Source: Agromyces sp. LHK192
Lineage (GTDB): Bacteria > Actinomycetota > Actinomycetes > Actinomycetales > Microbacteriaceae
Length of the DNA: 64,000 bases
Direction of reading: 5' to 3'
Assembly: GCF_004006235.1 (NCBI RefSeq)
Contig: NZ_CP034753.1
Location: forward strand, 1,302,001 to 1,366,000
The position numbers and the translations under genes are program-made. The notes under the pieces are model-generated. The model worked only from the letters and a program-made list of their open reading frames with translations. It had not been told where the DNA came from and did no database searches. Positions 51,132 through 61,735 of the stretch are shown in pieces; within the stretch, counting starts at the first letter, position 1, and each line of letters begins with the position of its first letter.

Positions 51132-52232
51132 ATGCCTCGACGGACTCGGAATCGGAGCAGGTGGGCCGTCGCGGCAGGAGTCGCGGTAGCGGCATCCGTC
51201 GCCCTGGTCGGCTGCCAGGCGGCGCCCGACGCGGGCGGCGAGGCATCCGGCGGCGACGTCTGCGCGCGGATGGTGACCAACTCGGGCGGTCTCGAGGACC
51301 GCTCCTTCAACCAGTCGAGCTGGGAGGGGCTCCAGCAGGCCGAGGACGAGTTCGGCATCGAGGCCGAGGCGCTCGTCTCCACGGGCGAGACGGATCTCGC
51401 CCCGAACGTGCAGCAGGCCGTCGACTCCGGGTGCGGGCTCGTCGTCACGGTGGGATGGGAGCTCGCCGAGGCGACCGCCGACCAGGCGTCGAAGCATCCC
51501 GAGATCGCGTTCGCGATCGTCGACGAGACCGTCGAGGCCGACAACGTGAAACCCGTGGTGTTCGACACGGCGCAGGCCGCGTTCCTCGCCGGGTACCTGG
51601 CCGCAGGCGTCTCGAAGACCGGTGTCGTGGCGACGTTCGGAGGCGGAAACCAGCCTCCGGTGACGCTGTTCATGGACGGCTTCGTCGACGGCGTGGCCGC
51701 CTACAACGAGGCGCACGGCACGCAGGTGCGCGCGCTCGGCTGGGACAAGGCGGCGCAGGACGGCGCGTTCACGGGGGACTTCGAGGACGTCAACAAGGGC
51801 AAGGTGCTCGCCGAGGGGTTCATCGACCAGGGCGCCGACGTCATCCTGCCGGTCGCGGGCCAGGTCGGCGAGGGCGCCACGGCGGCGGCCGTCGAGCGCG
51901 CAGGCGTCTCGGTGATCTGGGTCGACAGCGACGGCTACGAGACCCTGTCCGCCGAGTACCGTCCCGTGCTGCTGACGAGCGTGCTCAAGAACACGCAGCA
52001 GGCGATGGTCGAGATCGTGGGCGACGTCGTCGACGACGCGTTCACGAACGAGCCGTTCATCGGCACGCTCGAGAACGGGGGAGTGGAGATCGCGCCGTAC
52101 CACGAACTGGCGGGCCTGGTGCCGCCGGAGCTCGACGCCGAGATCGAGGCGCTGCGGCAGCGGATCATCTCCGGCGACCTCGTGGTGGAGTCGCCGAGCG
52201 CCCCATCCGGCGGCTCGGCCGCCGTCGGCTGA
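51132..52232 (+). CDS. BMP-family nucleoside-binding lipoprotein, copy 1
   Basis: 366 residues. The leader ends in lipobox ALVGC with Cys28, so the protein is exported and lipid-anchored. BMP/PnrA-type periplasmic-binding fold: VTNSGGLEDRSFNQSSWEGL near the N-terminus, VVFDTAQAAFLAGYLAAG, ATFGGGNQPPVTLFMDGF and VLLTSVLKNTQQAM. PnrA and YufN-like proteins bind purine or pyrimidine nucleosides and feed them to the neighbouring ABC transporter. It is a tandem paralogue of the next gene. GAAGGAG lies nine bases before the ATG. Confidence 0.9.
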   Translation: MPRRTRNRSRWAVAAGVAVAASVALVGCQAAPDAGGEASGGDVCARMVTNSGGLEDRSFNQSSWEGLQQAEDEFGIEAEALVSTGETDLAPNVQQAVDSGCGLVVTVGWELAEATADQASKHPEIAFAIVDETVEADNVKPVVFDTAQAAFLAGYLAAGVSKTGVVATFGGGNQPPVTLFMDGFVDGVAAYNEAHGTQVRALGWDKAAQDGAFTGDFEDVNKGKVLAEGFIDQGADVILPVAGQVGEGATAAAVERAGVSVIWVDSDGYETLSAEYRPVLLTSVLKNTQQAMVEIVGDVVDDAFTNEPFIGTLENGGVEIAPYHELAGLVPPELDAEIEALRQRIISGDLVVESPSAPSGGSAAVG

Positions 52233-52255
52233 CCCCCGTTCAGGGGTGGACGCCG

Positions 52256-52271
52256 CTGCTCATATGAGCAG
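52256..52271. promoter_or_regulatory. 16-bp perfect palindrome upstream of BMP copy 2
   Basis: CTGCTCATATGAGCAG, between the two BMP genes and 85 bases before TAACGT (52341-52346), a -10 candidate for copy 2. It resembles a repressor or activator site; the binding protein is unknown and no regulator gene lies nearby. Confidence 0.5.
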
Positions 52272-52394
52272 AATGTCGCTACTTCATAACCATTGGATTG
52301 CACGGGCCCCCACCCCCTGAGCGGCGCTCGCAACATTCGGTAACGTGAACCGGACCCACCCCGCGACCGTCGGGGTACGTCTTTGGAGGACACT

Positions 52395-53492
52395 GTGACG
52401 TTCACGACGAAGAAGGCCGCGATCAGCGGCCTTGCGATGTTCGGTGCGGCCGCGCTGCTCGCGGGCTGCGCCTCCGCTCCCGAGGAGGGTGGCGACTCGA
52501 CCGAGGCCGCCAGCGACTTCCTGCCCTGCATGGTCTCGGACGCCGGCGGCTTCGACGACAAGTCCTTCAACCAGCTGGGCCGCGAGGGCATCGAGGCCGC
52601 ATCCGAGGAGCTCGGCGTCGAGCCGACCCTCGTCGAGTCCGCTGCCGAGACCGACTACGCGGCGAACCTGACCTCGCTCGTCGACCAGGGCTGCAACGCG
52701 ATCGTCACGGTCGGCTTCCTGCTCGCCCCTGCCGCGCTCGAGTCGGCGACCGCGAACCCCGACATCGAGTACATCTCGATCGACGACACGGTCGACACCG
52801 ACTTCGACGGCACCACCGACGCCGAGAACATCAAGCCGATCATCTTCGACACCGCCCAGGCCGCGTTCCTCGCGGGCTACCTGTCGGCCGGCGTCTCGAA
52901 GACCGGCGTCGTCGGCACCTTCGGCGGCATGAACATCCCGACCGTCTCGATCTTCATGGACGGCTTCGCCCAGGGCGTCGACTACTACAACGAGGAGAAC
53001 GGCACCGCCGTCAAGGTGGTCGGCTGGGACCGCGCCGCTCAGGACGGCTCGTTCACCGGCGGCTTCGAGGCGAACGACGGCGCCCGCCAGGTCGCCCAGG
53101 GCCTCATCGACCAGAACGTCGACGTGCTGCTGCCCGTCGGCGGCCCGATCTACCAGTCGGCGGCGGTCGCGATCCGCGACTCCGGCCGTGAGATCGCCCT
53201 CCTCGGCGTCGACGCCGACGTGTTCGAGACCGACCCCGAGGTCGCCGACCTGCTGCTCACCTCGATCCTCAAGGGCATCGACGTCGGCGTGCACGAGGCC
53301 ATCGTCCAGGCCGGAAACGGCGAGTTCGACGTGACGCCGTTCGTCGGCACGCTCGAGAACGAGGGCGTCGGCCTCGCCGACTACCACGACTGGGCCGAGA
53401 AGGTGCCGTCCGAGCTCGACGCCAAGGTGCAGGAGCTGCGCGACATGATCATCGCGGGCGACATCACGGTGGAGTCCTACCTGGCCGAGTAA
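52395..53492 (+). CDS. BMP-family nucleoside-binding lipoprotein, copy 2
   Basis: 365 residues from GTG 52395 with a strong GGAGGA site. Lipobox LLAGC with Cys25. Same fold and motifs as copy 1 (VSDAGGFDDKSFNQLGREG, IFDTAQAAFLAGYLSAGVSK, GTFGGMNIPTVSIFMDGFAQG, LLTSILKGIDVG). It should be the main solute receptor of the following ABC system. The ligand loop regions differ between copies (GGGNQPP versus GGMNIPT), hinting at different nucleoside preferences. Its own promoter region and a hairpin after the stop suggest that it is made in excess over the membrane components. Confidence 0.92.
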   Translation: MTFTTKKAAISGLAMFGAAALLAGCASAPEEGGDSTEAASDFLPCMVSDAGGFDDKSFNQLGREGIEAASEELGVEPTLVESAAETDYAANLTSLVDQGCNAIVTVGFLLAPAALESATANPDIEYISIDDTVDTDFDGTTDAENIKPIIFDTAQAAFLAGYLSAGVSKTGVVGTFGGMNIPTVSIFMDGFAQGVDYYNEENGTAVKVVGWDRAAQDGSFTGGFEANDGARQVAQGLIDQNVDVLLPVGGPIYQSAAVAIRDSGREIALLGVDADVFETDPEVADLLLTSILKGIDVGVHEAIVQAGNGEFDVTPFVGTLENEGVGLADYHDWAEKVPSELDAKVQELRDMIIAGDITVESYLAE

Positions 53493-53509
53493 GGCCCGGG
53501 ACCTGCGGC

Positions 53510-53537
53510 GGGGAGGTCGGCTTCGGCCGGTCTCCCC
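53510..53537 (+). terminator. Hairpin after BMP copy 2
   Basis: 12-base-pair stem with two G-T pairs and a TTCG tetraloop, 17 bases after the stop. Partial termination here would explain a higher level of binding protein than of transporter. Confidence 0.7.
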
Positions 53538-53640
53538 GTCGTCGTCCCACGCGGATGCGCACGGCCCGCAACATCTGAGCACAGGCGCTCGGCGGCCCAC
53601 GACATCCGCGCAACCACTGCTGCGGCGAACACCCCATCAC

Positions 53641-53646
53641 TAGGAT
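53641..53646 (+). promoter_or_regulatory. -10 box of the nucleoside ABC operon
   Basis: TAGGAT, seven bases before the ATG of the ATPase gene, implying a leaderless start of the transporter transcript. Confidence 0.5.
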
Positions 53647-53653
53647 CGGTGAC

Positions 53654-55170
<1,517 letters not shown>

Positions 55171-55174
<4 letters not shown>

Positions 55175-56502
55175 GCGCGCAGACCCCGAACGGTCCGAAC
55201 GAACCGAGCCCGACCGACGCCGACGTCGCACTCGAGACCGGGGAGCAGGTCGCGCCGGAGGAGCCGAGGCGCGCCGAGCCCGAGCCGGCCGAGGAGCCCT
55301 CGCGCTGGCACCGTGCGCTCCGCGAGATCGCCACCGGCAACGCGATCATCTCGGTCCTCGCGGTCCTCCTGGCCCTGCTGGTCGGCGCGATCATGATCGC
55401 GTTCACCGACGAGCGCGTGCAGGAGGCATCCGCCTACTTCTTCGCCCGTCCCGGCGACACGTTCATCGCGATCTGGGAGTCGGTCGGCGGTGCCTACTCC
55501 GCCTTCTTCCAGGGGTCGATCTACAACTTCCGCCGACCGGACTTCATCAGCGGCATCCGACCCCTCACCGAGACGCTGACCTTCGCGACGCCGCTCATCG
55601 CGGCCGGCCTCGGCGTCGCGCTCGCGTTCCGCGTGGGCATGTTCAACATCGGCGGTCGCGGGCAGATGCTCATGGCCGCCTCCGCGGCCGGCTGGGTGGC
55701 GTTCTCGTTCGACCTGCCGATCTACCTCCACACGCTGGTCGCGCTGCTGGCCGGCCTCATCGCCGGCGCGCTGTGGGGCGGCATCGCGGGCCTCCTGAAG
55801 GCCAGGACCGGCGCGCACGAGGTGATCGTCACGATCATGCTCAACTACGTCGCGCTGTACCTCGTGACCTGGATGCTCCGGACCCCGGGCCTGCTCCAGG
55901 CGCCCGGCTCGAACAACCCGAAGACCCCGGCGATGAAGGACACCGCGATCTTCCCGGACCTGCTCGGCCCGCAGTTCAACCTGCACTTCGGGTTCGTGCT
56001 CTCGATCGCCGCGGTCGTGCTCGTGTGGTGGATCCTCGACCGGTCGGCCCTGGGCTTCCAGTTCCGCGCCGTCGGGGAGAACCCCAACGCGGCGCGCGTC
56101 GCCGGCATCAACGTCAAGTCGATGTACGTCTACGCGATGCTCATCTCCGGCGGGCTCGTCGGGCTCGCCGGCGTCAGCCAGGTGCTCGGCACCGTCACCA
56201 CCGGATTCTCGAGCGGCATCGATGCAGGCATCGGATTCGATGCGATCACGGTCGCGCTGCTCGGGCGTTCCACGCCGTGGGGCGTCCTGGCCGCGGGCAT
56301 CCTGTTCGGCGCGTTCAAGGCCGGCGGATTCTCGATGCAGGCCGCCGAGGGCGTGCCGATCGACATCGTGCTCGTCGTGCAGTCGCTCATCGTGCTGTTC
56401 ATCGCGGCTCCGCCCCTCGTGCGGGCCATCTTCCGTCTCCCCGCTCCCGGCAGCCAGCCCAAGCGACCTCGACCGATCGTGACGAAGGAGGTGGCGAAGT
56501 GA
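55171..56502 (+). CDS. Nucleoside ABC transporter permease 1
   Basis: 443 residues. An acidic, Glu/Pro-rich cytoplasmic head (1-50) precedes about nine hydrophobic segments. TFATPLIAAGLGVALAFRVGMFNIGGRGQ and GAHEVIVTIMLNYVALY are the family signatures of YufP/BmpC-type permeases. GENPNAARVAGINVKSMYVYAMLISGG is the loop contacting the ATPase. The ATG overlaps the ATPase stop by four bases. Confidence 0.92.
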
Positions 56503-57797
56503 CCGTCGCGCCCCAGCACCACGCGACCGCCCCGGCCGAGCCGGCGCTCGAGCAGACCATCGTCGTCAGCTGGAAGGCCCCGATCGCGTTCGCGATCATC
56601 ACGGTGCTGACCGCGCTGCTGTTCCTGCTGGCGCCGCACCAGGGCGAGGCCGTCTTCCGCATCTCGGCCGCCGGCGATGCCCTGCAACTGCCGGAGGTCG
56701 TGCTCGACGCGACCGTGACGACCTGGACGTGCCTGGTCATCCTGCTCGCGATCACCGTCGTCAGCGCGCTGTACGTGCGGGCCCGACGGCGGGTGCCGAT
56801 CTGGCTCATGGCGGTCTACGCCGTCGTGTTCCTGCTCGGCTTCCTCACCTGGGCCGCGGCCGGTGCCTCGACCCACGTGATCCCGCTCGCCGGCCTGTTC
56901 GCCGGCGCCCTGAGCCTCTCCGTGCCGCTCATCTTCGGATCGCTGTCGGGTGTCATCTCGGAGCGCGTCGGCGTCATCAACATCGCGATCGAGGGCCAGT
57001 TGCTCGCCGGCGCGTTCACCTCCGCGATCGTCGCGACGGCGACCGGGCAGCCGCTGCTCGGCCTGCTCGCCGCGGGCGTCGCGGGCGTGCTCGTGTCGTT
57101 CGTGCTCGCCGCGTTCGCCATCAAGTACTTCGTCGACCAGGTGATCGTCGGTGTCGTGCTCAACGTGCTGGTCGTCGGGCTCACGAGCTTCCTGTTCTCG
57201 CAGGTGCTCGCCCCCAACGCGCAGGCGCTGAACTCGCCGCCGCGCTTCGAGCGCATCGCGATCCCGCTCCTCAGCGAGATCCCGATCATCGGCCCGACCT
57301 TCTTCCGGCAGACGATCATCGTGTACCTCATGTACATCGCGGTGGCGGCCGTCTACATCGGGCTCTTCCACACCAAGTGGGGACTGCGGCTCCGCGCGGT
57401 CGGCGAACACCCGCAGGCCGCAGACACGGTCGGCATCAACGTGACCGGCACGCGCTTCTGGAACGTGTCGCTCGCCGGCGCGATCGCGGGCCTCGGCGGC
57501 GCGTTCTTCACGCTCGGCTCGGTCGGCGCGTTCAACAAGGAGATGACCGCGGGCGCGGGCTTCATCGCCCTCGCCGCCGTGATCTTCGGCCAGTGGGATC
57601 CGATCAAGGCGACCCTCGCGGCCCTGCTGTTCGGCTTCGCCTCGAACCTGCAGAACACGCTCGGCGTGATCGGCTCGCCGGTGCCGAGCGAGTTCATGTT
57701 GATGCTGCCGTACGTCGTCACGATCTTCGCCGTGGCCGGTCTCGTCGGAAAGGTCCGCGGGCCCGCCGCAGCCGGCAAGCCGTACATCAAGTCCTGA
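56499..57797 (+). CDS. Nucleoside ABC transporter permease 2
   Basis: 432 residues from GTG 56499, overlapping the previous stop (GTGA). About ten hydrophobic segments with the YufQ-type motifs GSLSGVISERVGVINIAIEGQLLAGAF-type sequence, FVDQVIVGVVLNVL and GEHPQAADTVGINVTGTRF. With permease 1 it forms the membrane channel. The N-terminal 140 residues include three extra hydrophobic stretches not needed for the core. Confidence 0.92.
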   Translation: MTVAPQHHATAPAEPALEQTIVVSWKAPIAFAIITVLTALLFLLAPHQGEAVFRISAAGDALQLPEVVLDATVTTWTCLVILLAITVVSALYVRARRRVPIWLMAVYAVVFLLGFLTWAAAGASTHVIPLAGLFAGALSLSVPLIFGSLSGVISERVGVINIAIEGQLLAGAFTSAIVATATGQPLLGLLAAGVAGVLVSFVLAAFAIKYFVDQVIVGVVLNVLVVGLTSFLFSQVLAPNAQALNSPPRFERIAIPLLSEIPIIGPTFFRQTIIVYLMYIAVAAVYIGLFHTKWGLRLRAVGEHPQAADTVGINVTGTRFWNVSLAGAIAGLGGAFFTLGSVGAFNKEMTAGAGFIALAAVIFGQWDPIKATLAALLFGFASNLQNTLGVIGSPVPSEFMLMLPYVVTIFAVAGLVGKVRGPAAAGKPYIKS

Positions 57798-57864
57798 ACG
57801 GCGTGCGCACGCGCGCCGAGCCCGGCCGGGGCATCCGGCACCTGACCCGAGACGGGGGAGCACC

Positions 57865-58284
57865 ATGACCGAATCGGCAGCGATCGACTGGGAACACCTG
57901 CGCCAGGTGGCGCGCGACGCGATGGCCAAGGCGTACGTGCCGTACTCGCAGTTCCCCGTGGGCGCGGCGGCGATCGTCGACGATGGCCGCATCGTGTCCG
58001 GCTGCAACGTCGAGAACGCCTCGTACGGCCTGACCCTGTGCGCCGAGTGCTCGCTCGTGTCGGCGCTCACGATGTCGGGCGGCGGGCGGCTCGTGGCGTT
58101 CGCCTGCGTCGACGGGCACGGCAACACGCTCATGCCGTGCGGCCGGTGCCGCCAACTCCTGTACGAGCACTCCGCCGAGGGCATGGTGCTCGACACCGTC
58201 TCCGGCCTGAAGACCATCGACGAGGTCCTGCCCGACGCGTTCGGACCGCGCCAGCTGGCCGAGTTCGAGGGAGGTCGCTCATGA
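57865..58284 (+). CDS. cdd: Cytidine deaminase
   Basis: 139 residues, the small homotetrameric type. Zinc ligands are Cys59 (with catalytic Glu61 in CAE) and Cys92/Cys95 in MPCGRCRQLL. FPVGAAAIVDDGRI and NVENASYGLT bind the nucleoside. It converts (deoxy)cytidine to (deoxy)uridine after import. GGGGGAG lies upstream of the ATG. The next gene starts inside its stop. Confidence 0.96.
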   Translation: MTESAAIDWEHLRQVARDAMAKAYVPYSQFPVGAAAIVDDGRIVSGCNVENASYGLTLCAECSLVSALTMSGGGRLVAFACVDGHGNTLMPCGRCRQLLYEHSAEGMVLDTVSGLKTIDEVLPDAFGPRQLAEFEGGRS

Positions 58285-59603
58285 GCGCGGCGCACGCCGG
58301 AGGCGCCGGCGTCGAGGCTTTCGACGCGGTCGACCTGATCCGCGCGAAGCGCGACGGGCGGGCGCTCTCGACCGCGGAGATCGACTGGCTCGTCGACGCC
58401 TACACCCGCGGGTACGTCGCCGACGAGCAGATGTCGGCGATGACGATGGCGATCTTCCTGAACGGCATGGGCCGACGCGAGATCCGCGACCTCACCATGG
58501 CGATGATCGCCTCGGGCGAGCGCATGGACTTCTCGGGGCTCGGCAAGCCGACCGCCGACAAGCACTCCACCGGCGGCGTCGGCGACAAGATCACACTGCC
58601 GCTCATGCCGCTCGTCGCCGTCTTCGGCGTCGCGGTTCCGCAGCTGTCGGGCCGCGGCCTCGGCCACACGGGCGGCACGCTCGACAAGCTCGAGTCCATT
58701 CCGGGGTGGCGCGCCGACCTCACCAACGAGGAGATGTTCGCGCAGCTGCGCGACCAGGGCGGCGTCATCTGCGCGGCCGGAGCCGGGCTCGCCCCGGCCG
58801 ACAAGAAGCTGTACGCGCTCCGCGACATCACGGGCACGGTCGAGGCGATCCCGCTGATCGCCTCGTCGATCATGTCGAAGAAGATCGCCGAGGGAACCGG
58901 CGCGCTCGTGCTCGACGTGAAGTTCGGCTCGGGCGCGTTCCTCCAGGACATCGAGCGCTCGCGCGAGCTCGCCACGACGATGGTGGAGCTCGGCGAGGAC
59001 GCCGGGGTGGCCACGAGCGCCCTGCTCACCAACATGAACGTCCCGCTCGGGCTCACGATCGGCAACGCGAACGAGGTCCGAGAGTCGGTCGAGGTGCTCG
59101 CCGGCGGCGGGCCCGCCGACGTCCGCGAGCTCACCCTCGCGCTCGCGCGCGAGATGCTCGCGCTCGCCGGGCAGCCCGATGCCGACGTCGAAGCCGCGCT
59201 CGACGACGGCCGGGCGATGGACGTCTGGCGCGCCACCGTCCGTGCGCAGGGCGGCGATCCGGACGCCCCGCTCCCCGTTGCACGCGAGCAGCACGTCGTG
59301 ACCGCCGACCGAGACGGGGTGCTCGTCGCGCAGGAGGCGCTGCCGTTCGGCATCGGCGCGTGGCGGCTCGGTGCCGGGCGCGCGCGCAAGGAGGATCCCG
59401 TGCACCACGCGGCCGGCATCGACCTGCACGCGAAGCCCGGCGACCGGGTGCGGGCGGGGCAACCGCTGTTCACGCTGCACGCCGACGATCCCGCACGGTT
59501 CGCGCGCGCGCTGGAGGCCGTCGAGGGCGCCTGGCGCATCGGCGACCCGGGCGATGCCGTCGAAGACGGCGGCCCGCTCGTCGCGGAGCGAATCGGGCGG
59601 TAG
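58281..59603 (+). CDS. deoA: Thymidine/pyrimidine-nucleoside phosphorylase
   Basis: 440 residues. The class signature SGRGLGHTGGTLDKLES and phosphate-binding KHSTGGVGDK are intact, as are the alpha domain FDAVDLIRAKRDGRALS and the C-terminal barrel-sandwich domain (HAKPGDRVRAGQPLFTLH). It phosphorolyses thymidine or uridine to base plus (deoxy)ribose-1-phosphate. The ATG overlaps the cdd stop by four bases; GGGAGG lies six bases before it. Confidence 0.95.
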   Translation: MSAAHAGGAGVEAFDAVDLIRAKRDGRALSTAEIDWLVDAYTRGYVADEQMSAMTMAIFLNGMGRREIRDLTMAMIASGERMDFSGLGKPTADKHSTGGVGDKITLPLMPLVAVFGVAVPQLSGRGLGHTGGTLDKLESIPGWRADLTNEEMFAQLRDQGGVICAAGAGLAPADKKLYALRDITGTVEAIPLIASSIMSKKIAEGTGALVLDVKFGSGAFLQDIERSRELATTMVELGEDAGVATSALLTNMNVPLGLTIGNANEVRESVEVLAGGGPADVRELTLALAREMLALAGQPDADVEAALDDGRAMDVWRATVRAQGGDPDAPLPVAREQHVVTADRDGVLVAQEALPFGIGAWRLGAGRARKEDPVHHAAGIDLHAKPGDRVRAGQPLFTLHADDPARFARALEAVEGAWRIGDPGDAVEDGGPLVAERIGR

Positions 59604-59682
59604 CGCATCGGCGTCGTCCGCGCACGTCCGGACGTCCCCTGCACGCTCGGAAATCACCGAGACTTCGCGGAGTGCCCGCCGG

Positions 59683-59688
59683 TATCGT
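59683..59688 (+). promoter_or_regulatory. -10 box of the adenosine deaminase gene
   Basis: TATCGT, six bases before GTG 59695; implies a leaderless transcript independent of deoA. Confidence 0.5.
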
Positions 59689-59694
59689 GGACTC

Positions 59695-60819
59695 GTGGAC
59701 ACGAACGCGACGCAGCAGTACCGGCTCGAGGGCGACGGAGCCGACATCGGGGCGCTGCCCAAGGTGTCGCTCCACGATCACCTCGACGGGGGACTCCGAC
59801 CCCGGACCCTGATCGAACTCGGCGACGAGATCGGCCTCGACCTGCCCTCGACCGACGCCGACGGACTTGCGGAGTGGTTCGCCGAGAAGTCCGACTCGGG
59901 CTCCCTGGTCGAGTACCTCAAGACGTTCGACCTCACGACTTCGGTCATGCAGACGCGCGAGGGACTCGTTCGCGTCGCCCGCGAGTTCGTCCAGGACCTC
60001 GCCGCCGACGGCGTCGTCTACGGCGAGGTGCGCTGGGCGCCCGAGCAGCACCTCACCCGCGGGCTGTCGCTCGACGAGACGGTCGAGGCGGTGCAGGAGG
60101 GCATCGACCAGGGAATCGACGACGTGCGGCACCAGGGCCGTCGCATCCGGGTCGGCCAGCTCGTCACCGCGATGCGTCACGCCGACCGCGGGCTCGAGAT
60201 CGCGGAGCTCGCCGTCCGTCACCGTGAGCGGGGCGTGGTCGGGTTCGACATCGCCGGCGCGGAGGCGGGCTTCCCGGCGAGCCGCCACCGGACCGCGTTC
60301 GACTATCTCGCCGGCAAGTTCCTGCCCGTGACCGTGCACGCGGGCGAGGCCGACGGCCTCGAATCGATCCGGTCCGCGCTCGTCGACGGTCGCGCCCTTC
60401 GGCTCGGTCATGGCGTCCGCCTCGCCGAGGACCTCGTGATCGAGCGGCAGGACGACGAGAACACCTACGTGTCGCTCGGCCCGGTCGCCCAGTGGGTCCG
60501 CGACCGCGAGATCGCCCTGGAGACGAGCCCGTCGTCGAACCTGCAGACGGGTGCGATCGCGGCCTGGGGCGAAGAGCTCGTCGACCACCCCTTCGACCTG
60601 CTGTACCAGCTCGGGTTCCGGGTGACGGTGAACACCGACAACCGCCTGCAGTCGTCCACGTCGCTCACGCGGGAGCTCTGGCTCCTCGCCGACGCCTTCG
60701 GCTACGACCTCGACGACCTCGAGGTGTTCCAGCTGAACGCGGCGGGGGCGGCGTTCCTTCCGTTGGACGATCGCGAGGAGCTCGCCGAACTCATCGAGGA
60801 CGGCTTCGACGAGGCCTGA
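59695..60819 (+). CDS. add: Adenosine deaminase
   Basis: 374 residues. The metal site HxH is His27 and His29 in SLHDHLDGG, with VHAGEADG and LGHGVRLAED carrying further active-site His residues and NTDNR near the C-terminal end. The segment LKTFDLTTSVMQT matches the prokaryotic Add structural gate. It turns (deoxy)adenosine into (deoxy)inosine, the PunA substrate. GTG start set by the -10 box six bases upstream; no ribosome site is visible. Confidence 0.93.
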   Translation: MDTNATQQYRLEGDGADIGALPKVSLHDHLDGGLRPRTLIELGDEIGLDLPSTDADGLAEWFAEKSDSGSLVEYLKTFDLTTSVMQTREGLVRVAREFVQDLAADGVVYGEVRWAPEQHLTRGLSLDETVEAVQEGIDQGIDDVRHQGRRIRVGQLVTAMRHADRGLEIAELAVRHRERGVVGFDIAGAEAGFPASRHRTAFDYLAGKFLPVTVHAGEADGLESIRSALVDGRALRLGHGVRLAEDLVIERQDDENTYVSLGPVAQWVRDREIALETSPSSNLQTGAIAAWGEELVDHPFDLLYQLGFRVTVNTDNRLQSSTSLTRELWLLADAFGYDLDDLEVFQLNAAGAAFLPLDDREELAELIEDGFDEA

Positions 60820-60820
60820 G

Positions 60821-60845
60821 CGCCTCGCCTCGCCTCGCCTCGCCT
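60821..60845 (+). repeat. Five CGCCT pentamer repeats upstream of PTS IIA
   Basis: Five perfect tandem CGCCT units immediately after the add stop, followed by the degenerate CACCT and CCGCCT. Located 54 bases before the PTS IIA start. Confidence 0.85.
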
Positions 60846-60898
60846 CACCTCCGCCTGACGGTCACCCGCCGTCTGCACCCATCGAACGGAACCCCCAC

Positions 60899-61357
60899 AT
60901 GCCTGCTCCTCCGCTGCCGGACTCGGCCGTCACCCTCGGTGCCGCTGCGGCCGACTGGCGCGCCGCGGTGCGGCTCGCCGGGCGCGCACTGGCACGGTCG
61001 GGTGCGACCACCACCGGCTACGCCGATCGCATGGTCGGCGTCATCGAGGAGTTCGGCGCCTACGTGGTGATCGCGCCCGGGCTCGCCCTCGCGCACGCGC
61101 GACCCGGGCCCGACGTGCGTCACGACGGCATCGCGGTCGTCACGCTGGAGACTCCGGTCGCGTTCGGTCACCCGCACAACGACCCCGTGCGCGTCGTGCT
61201 CGGGCTCGCGGTGTCGAACGCCGAGGAGCACGTGGCGAGCGTCGCGTTCCTCGCGAACGTGTTCAACGATCCCGAGGCCCTCGAGCGCATCGCCGCGGCA
61301 TCCGGGCCCGAGGCCGTGCGCGAGGTCCTGGGCGTCGATTCGGGGGCGCGCCCGTGA
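60899..61357 (+). CDS. PTS sugar transporter EIIA subunit (ascorbate/mannitol type)
   Basis: 152 residues of the EIIA-2 fold. The phosphorylatable histidine is His66 in GLALAHARPG; the FGHPHNDPVRVVLGLA strand and the LANVFNDPEALERI helix complete the fold. It receives phosphate from HPr and passes it to EIIB. No strong ribosome site. The next gene is EIIB; no EIIC follows before the strand switch, so the permease must be elsewhere or the pair is regulatory. Confidence 0.85.
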   Translation: MPAPPLPDSAVTLGAAAADWRAAVRLAGRALARSGATTTGYADRMVGVIEEFGAYVVIAPGLALAHARPGPDVRHDGIAVVTLETPVAFGHPHNDPVRVVLGLAVSNAEEHVASVAFLANVFNDPEALERIAAASGPEAVREVLGVDSGARP

Positions 61358-61638
61358 GGATCGTGGCGGTCTGCGGCCTCGGCATCGGCACGTCCGCCAT
61401 CCTCCAGGTCAACGCCGAGCGTGCCCTCGCCCGGCTCGGACTCGACGCCGACGTGGTCGCCAGCGGGCTCGACGGTGTCGCGACCGCCGCCGCAGACGCA
61501 CAGATCGTGCTCACCTCGACCGAGCTCGCCTCCGCGGTGCGCACCGCGCTCGGCCGCAGCTACTGCGAGATCATCGTGGTCGCGAACTACTTCGACGTCG
61601 ACGAGATCGCCGTGCACCTCGAGCGCTCGCTCGCCTGA
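61354..61638 (+). CDS. PTS sugar transporter EIIB subunit (ascorbate/lactose-like)
   Basis: 94 residues starting at GTG 61354, overlapping the EIIA stop by four bases. The active cysteine is Cys7 in VCGLGIGTSAIL, the P-loop-like signature of UlaB/GatB-type IIB. The rest is a small Rossmann-like alpha/beta fold. It would phosphorylate a pentose-like or hexitol substrate together with an EIIC. Convergent with the phosphomutase gene. Confidence 0.85.
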   Translation: MRIVAVCGLGIGTSAILQVNAERALARLGLDADVVASGLDGVATAAADAQIVLTSTELASAVRTALGRSYCEIIVVANYFDVDEIAVHLERSLA

Positions 61639-61735
61639 GACGAGCGAGCGCTGACCGAGGTCGAGCGCAGACCGAGCTCGGACACGCTCGCCCCCGCACC
61701 TCCGCCCGCGCGAGAGCCCGCGCGTGAAGTCTCGG

